Origin: JARLFX01 sp036404255
GTDB lineage: Bacteria > Acidobacteriota > Terriglobia > Terriglobales > Acidobacteriaceae
Length of the DNA stretch: 8,416 nucleotides
NCBI GenBank assembly: GCA_036404255.1
Contig: DASWOP010000009.1
Span: 1-8,416 of the forward strand
Direction: 5' to 3'
Shown here: positions 5,759 to 8,416 of the stretch, in pieces
Position numbering within the stretch: the first letter of the stretch is position 1
How the letters are laid out: each line of letters starts with the position of its first letter
The notes under the pieces: generated by a model
Seen by the model: only the letters and a program-made list of their open reading frames with translations
The model's database searches: none
Told to the model about the DNA's origin: nothing
Made by a program: the position numbers and the translations under genes

Positions 5759-6421
5759 CTACTCCGCCTCAAACTCCAACCGCAGCCGGTCGCCATCCAT
5801 CGTCGCCTTCACCGACTCCAGCGACTTCACAATCCACGTAGCATCCTTCAAAGCCTCGGCACTGTAGAAGCCCATCACGCCCAGCACCTTCGATCCCGCC
5901 GCAATGCCCGCTCCCACGCCCGACGGTGCATCCTCCACCACCACGCAATCCTTCGCGTCAAAGCCAAGTATCTCTGCGCCCTTGCGATACGGCTCCGGAT
6001 CGGGCTTGCCCACCGTCACCGAATCCGCCGTAATCATCTTCTTTGGCACGGGAACGCCCGCAGCGCCCAGCCTGCACTTCGCCAGCCGCGTCGAAGCCGA
6101 CGTTACAATCGTCCAACGATCATCAGGCAGTGAATTGAGCAGTGCCAACACTCCCGGCAGCAGCTTGGTATCAGCCACATCGCCTACCTCGATGTCCTCG
6201 ATCGCTTTCAGGCCCACCAGCGGATCAATGTCCGGCCGCATCGCGCGCACTGTATCGATCGCACGCCGTCCATGCGTGATTTGCAGCGTGTGTCCACGGT
6301 TCACGCCGTAAATCTCCGCCCACTTTGCCCAACTGCGCTCCACGGAACCGATGGAGCTAACCAGCACCCCATCCATATCAAAAAGCAGACCCTGCGTTGT
6401 AATCGAGATAAGTTGGCTCAA
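5759..6421 (-). CDS. HAD-superfamily hydrolase, sugar-phosphatase-like
   Basis: This is a haloacid dehalogenase-type phosphatase of 220 residues with the chosen start. Motif I is DMDGV (15-19, nucleophile D15 and acid/base D17), motif II is in IVTSAS (105-110), motif III is K139 (VGKPDPEPY) and motif IV is E163/D164 (VVEDAPSG). The inserted cap contains HGRRAIDTV (50-58), like the HGRR segment of sugar-phosphate and glycerol-phosphate phosphatases such as Dog/Gpp and YfbT. The probable start is TTG at 6421, overlapping the mutase stop as TTGA. The only other in-frame ATG before motif I is at 6547, deep in the mutase gene. The DMDG methionine cannot serve because it would remove D15. It probably dephosphorylates a sugar phosphate related to the mutase reaction. 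The exact substrate is unknown; a beta-phosphoglucomutase-like role is less likely given the cap sequence. Confidence 0.87.
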   Translation of the reverse strand: MSQLISITTQGLLFDMDGVLVSSIGSVERSWAKWAEIYGVNRGHTLQITHGRRAIDTVRAMRPDIDPLVGLKAIEDIEVGDVADTKLLPGVLALLNSLPDDRWTIVTSASTRLAKCRLGAAGVPVPKKMITADSVTVGKPDPEPYRKGAEILGFDAKDCVVVEDAPSGVGAGIAAGSKVLGVMGFYSAEALKDATWIVKSLESVKATMDGDRLRLEFEAE

Positions 6422-7863
6422 GCCTTGGCACCACCCAGCACAAAAGTCTGCGCAGCAGCCAGCACCTTCTCCACCGTCTCCTTCGACGGGCCCTCGCAAT
6501 ACACGCGCAGCAGCGGCTCCGTGCCCGAAGCACGCAGCAGCAGCCACGTCTCCGCCGTCTTCGGATTCTTCTTGCCGCCGGGATTGTCCAGAAAGAACTT
6601 GATGCCGTCCATCGTCTCCACGCGCAGCACCTTCATCCCGGCAAACTCCGTCACGCCAGTCTTCGCCCGCTCAATCGCCCCCTGCTTGATCTCTTCCGTA
6701 ATATGCATGTCCACGCGGCCATACTCGTGGATACCGAACTCGTCCTGCAGCGCGGCAACCAGTTGCCCCAGCGTCTTCTTCTCTTCCGCCATCACGTTAG
6801 CCAACACCAGCGAATTCAGCAGCCCATCGCGCTCCGGCAGATGGCGCGCAATGCCGATGCCGCCAGACTCTTCCCCGCCGATCAAAATATCGTGCTCCAG
6901 GATCAGGTCCGTCACATACTTGAAGCCGATGCCGTGCTCATGCAGCTTGCGGCCATACTTCTTCGCAATCCGATCCAGCATCAGCGTCGTATTGAACGCT
7001 CGCGTCACATCGCCTGGCCACTTCTTGCGCTCCAGCAGCCAGTTCAGTATCACGGCAAAGATCATGTGCGAAGTCACCACGTTGCCGTGCTCGTCCACCG
7101 CGCCAATGCGGTCCGCATCGCCGTCCGTAATCAGCCCCGCATCGCACTTGTTGGCCACCACGGCATCGCGTGTCGCCTGGATGTGCGGCATGATCGGCTC
7201 CGGATTGATCCCCGGAAACAGAGGATTCTGTTCCCCGCGAATCTCTACGCACTGCACGCCAGCATCTTCAAATATCTTCTTGATCACGCCGCTGCCCGTG
7301 CCGTACATCGGATCAATCAAAAACTTGTACCCCGAATCCGCAATCAGCTTCAGGTCCACAAACTTCTTGATCGCTTCAATGTACTCCGGATGGAAATCCA
7401 CCTCGGTAATTTTTGCCGGCGTCTCGGCCTTCGGCAGCGGCTTCTCCAGGTACGTCTCAATCGCCGCAATGATTGTTGGCTTGCCCGATCCGCCATAGCT
7501 CGCCTTGTACTTCACCCCGTTCCAGCTCGCCGGATTGTGGCTGGACGTAATCATCACGCCGCCAGCCGCCTTGCGATGCAGCACGTCATACGACAATGCC
7601 GGAGTAGATGTAATGCGGTCTGCGAAAAACACCGGCACGCCCGCACTCGCCAGCGTCTCCACCACCAGTTCGGCAAAACGCCGAGAGCCAAAGCGTGTGT
7701 CATACGCTACGCACACGCCCTTTGTTGCACCGTCTTCCACATCCAGCACATAATGCGTGATCGCCGCCGCCGCCGTGCGCACGTTCGCGTATGTAAAATC
7801 GTCCGCAATCAGTCCGCGCCAGCCATCCGTACCAAACTTCACTACCGTCTTCTTCGCCGTCAT
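6418..7863 (-). CDS. Phosphoglucomutase/phosphomannomutase (alpha-D-phosphohexomutase)
   Basis: This 481-residue cytoplasmic enzyme interconverts hexose 6-phosphates and 1-phosphates through a phosphoserine. All four active-site regions are visible: the phosphoserine loop TSSHNP (106-111, catalytic S108), the metal-binding loop DGDADR (247-252), the sugar-specificity loop GGEESGG (329-335) and the phosphate-binding loop RASGTEP (444-450). The N-terminal KFGTDGWRG (9-17) is also typical. Length is normal for the family. The ATG at 7863 is preceded by GAGGAG with 5 nt spacing, a strong ribosome binding site. It lies 79 bases after a mannose-1-phosphate guanylyltransferase gene on the same strand, which favours a phosphomannomutase role (mannose-6-P to mannose-1-P). 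Sequence alone cannot separate glucose from mannose preference, and many family members use both. Its stop overlaps the following HAD gene. Confidence 0.94.
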   Translation of the reverse strand: MTAKKTVVKFGTDGWRGLIADDFTYANVRTAAAAITHYVLDVEDGATKGVCVAYDTRFGSRRFAELVVETLASAGVPVFFADRITSTPALSYDVLHRKAAGGVMITSSHNPASWNGVKYKASYGGSGKPTIIAAIETYLEKPLPKAETPAKITEVDFHPEYIEAIKKFVDLKLIADSGYKFLIDPMYGTGSGVIKKIFEDAGVQCVEIRGEQNPLFPGINPEPIMPHIQATRDAVVANKCDAGLITDGDADRIGAVDEHGNVVTSHMIFAVILNWLLERKKWPGDVTRAFNTTLMLDRIAKKYGRKLHEHGIGFKYVTDLILEHDILIGGEESGGIGIARHLPERDGLLNSLVLANVMAEEKKTLGQLVAALQDEFGIHEYGRVDMHITEEIKQGAIERAKTGVTEFAGMKVLRVETMDGIKFFLDNPGGKKNPKTAETWLLLRASGTEPLLRVYCEGPSKETVEKVLAAAQTFVLGGAKA

Positions 7864-7942
7864 TACTACTCCTCACTCAAACTCTGCTGCCCTGCACCCC
7901 TTCGCCCTAACCGCGCGAAGCCATCCGCCGTCCGCGCAGGAC
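7864..7942. other. Short spacer within the sugar-nucleotide operon
   Basis: The 79 bases between the guanylyltransferase stop and the mutase ATG carry the mutase ribosome binding site (GAGGAG) and nothing else recognisable. No hairpin plus T run is visible, so the genes are probably co-transcribed. Confidence 0.5.
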
Positions 7943-8416
7943 TCAGATCAAATCCGTCTTCTTCTCTGCTGCAAGCCGTTTCACAATCTCGCCCACGCGC
8001 TGCGAATTCTCCCGCGTCGTAATCAGCAGGGCATCTTCCGTCTCCACTATCACCAGGTTCTCCACGCCCACCAGCGCCACCATCTTGCCCGGCGCGTATA
8101 CGTAGTTCCCTTTGGCATCGATCACTGAAACGCTCGGCGCCTCTACCACATTTTGCGCCTCATCCGTTCCCGGAGCCTTCACCGCCAACTCATGCTCATG
8201 CAGCGCGGCCCACGATCCCAGATCGTTCCACTCGTAATCGGCCGGCACACACAAAATTTTTGCGCCGTCCCCGTGCGACGCCGGTTCCAGCACGGCATAA
8301 TCCACGCTGATGGACTCGCACTTGCCATACTCTTCGGCAAACACACGCTCAAACTCCGGCGTGCCATACGCCTTCGCAATCGTCTCCAGTGGAGCCACCA
8401 TGCCCGGCGCATATTT
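7943..8416 (-). CDS. Mannose-1-phosphate guanylyltransferase (partial, C-terminal 157 residues)
   Basis: The enzyme makes GDP-mannose from mannose-1-phosphate and GTP in the cytoplasm. The gene enters from the right edge; KYAPGM are the first visible residues and no start is present. Family hallmarks in the visible part are SISVDYAVLEPA (the conserved sVDyavmE block) and VPADYEWNDLGSWAALHEH (the WxDxGsW active-site region). These are followed by a C-terminal left-handed beta-helix-like tail, NYVYAPGKMVALVGVENLVI then VETEDALLITTRENSQRVGE. The protein ends soon after this tail, so it is the short, single-function type and not the fused type with a C-terminal phosphomannose isomerase domain. 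The next gene on the same strand encodes the mutase that would supply mannose-1-phosphate. Bacterial names include manC, cpsB and rfbM; I do not assign one. Confidence 0.92.
   Translation of the reverse strand, partial: KYAPGMVAPLETIAKAYGTPEFERVFAEEYGKCESISVDYAVLEPASHGDGAKILCVPADYEWNDLGSWAALHEHELAVKAPGTDEAQNVVEAPSVSVIDAKGNYVYAPGKMVALVGVENLVIVETEDALLITTRENSQRVGEIVKRLAAEKKTDLI

Noticed and set aside
6272..8022. Two long plus-strand ORFs (408 and 439 codons) opposite the mutase and HAD genes
   Set aside because: They lie antisense to clearly conserved enzymes, have low-complexity Ser/Arg/His-rich translations without recognisable domains, and are expected from GC-biased codons.
1..8416. Novel defence system, CRISPR array, prophage or transposon
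   Set aside because: All sizeable coding regions are assigned to known regulatory, flagellar or sugar-nucleotide families; no spacer-repeat array, transposase, integrase or terminal inverted repeats were seen.

Overview
The window reads as chromosomal DNA from a motile, moderately GC-rich soil-type bacterium. The best guess is an acidobacterium (Acidobacteriaceae/Terriglobia-like). That placement is inference from protein style, GC-biased codons and an intergenic repeat-like motif, and no marker gene here proves it. Every gene is on the minus strand except one small PilZ gene, so functional order runs from high to low coordinates. The window splits into two blocks around that PilZ gene.

Right block (8416 down to 5759): a sugar-nucleotide operon. 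It holds the 3' half of a mannose-1-phosphate guanylyltransferase, a complete phosphoglucomutase/phosphomannomutase, and a HAD-family sugar-phosphatase-like protein. The HAD gene seems to start at a TTG overlapping the mutase stop. The first two enzymes would give mannose-6-P -> mannose-1-P -> GDP-mannose for polysaccharide or glycan synthesis.

Middle (5758 to 5032): a 103-residue single-domain PilZ protein on the plus strand, diverging from an orphan OmpR-type response regulator. Its two intergenic flanks carry sequence resembling dispersed bacterial repeats.

Left block (5031 down to 1): regulatory and flagellar genes. First comes the OmpR-type regulator. It is followed by a sigma-54 activator resembling FleQ/FlrA, with a degenerate receiver domain and no C-terminal DNA-binding domain. 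Next are a soluble NtrB/FlrB-like histidine kinase, a full NtrC/FlrC-like regulator, and the start of flgB, the flagellar proximal rod gene. A plausible -24/-12 promoter lies in the short gap between the FleQ-like gene and the kinase. The FlrC-like gene overlaps flgB by ATGA, and flgB's Shine-Dalgarno sequence is encoded by the regulator's last arginine codons. This matches the known sigma-54 flagellar cascade (FlrA -> FlrBC -> basal body genes), fused here directly onto the rod operon.

I see no CRISPR array, tRNA, rRNA, transposase, phage gene or defence system. The unusual points are the DNA-binding-less activator without FleQ's c-di-GMP contact residues, the candidate sigma-54 promoter after it, and a PilZ protein whose RxxxR motif has lost its first arginine.
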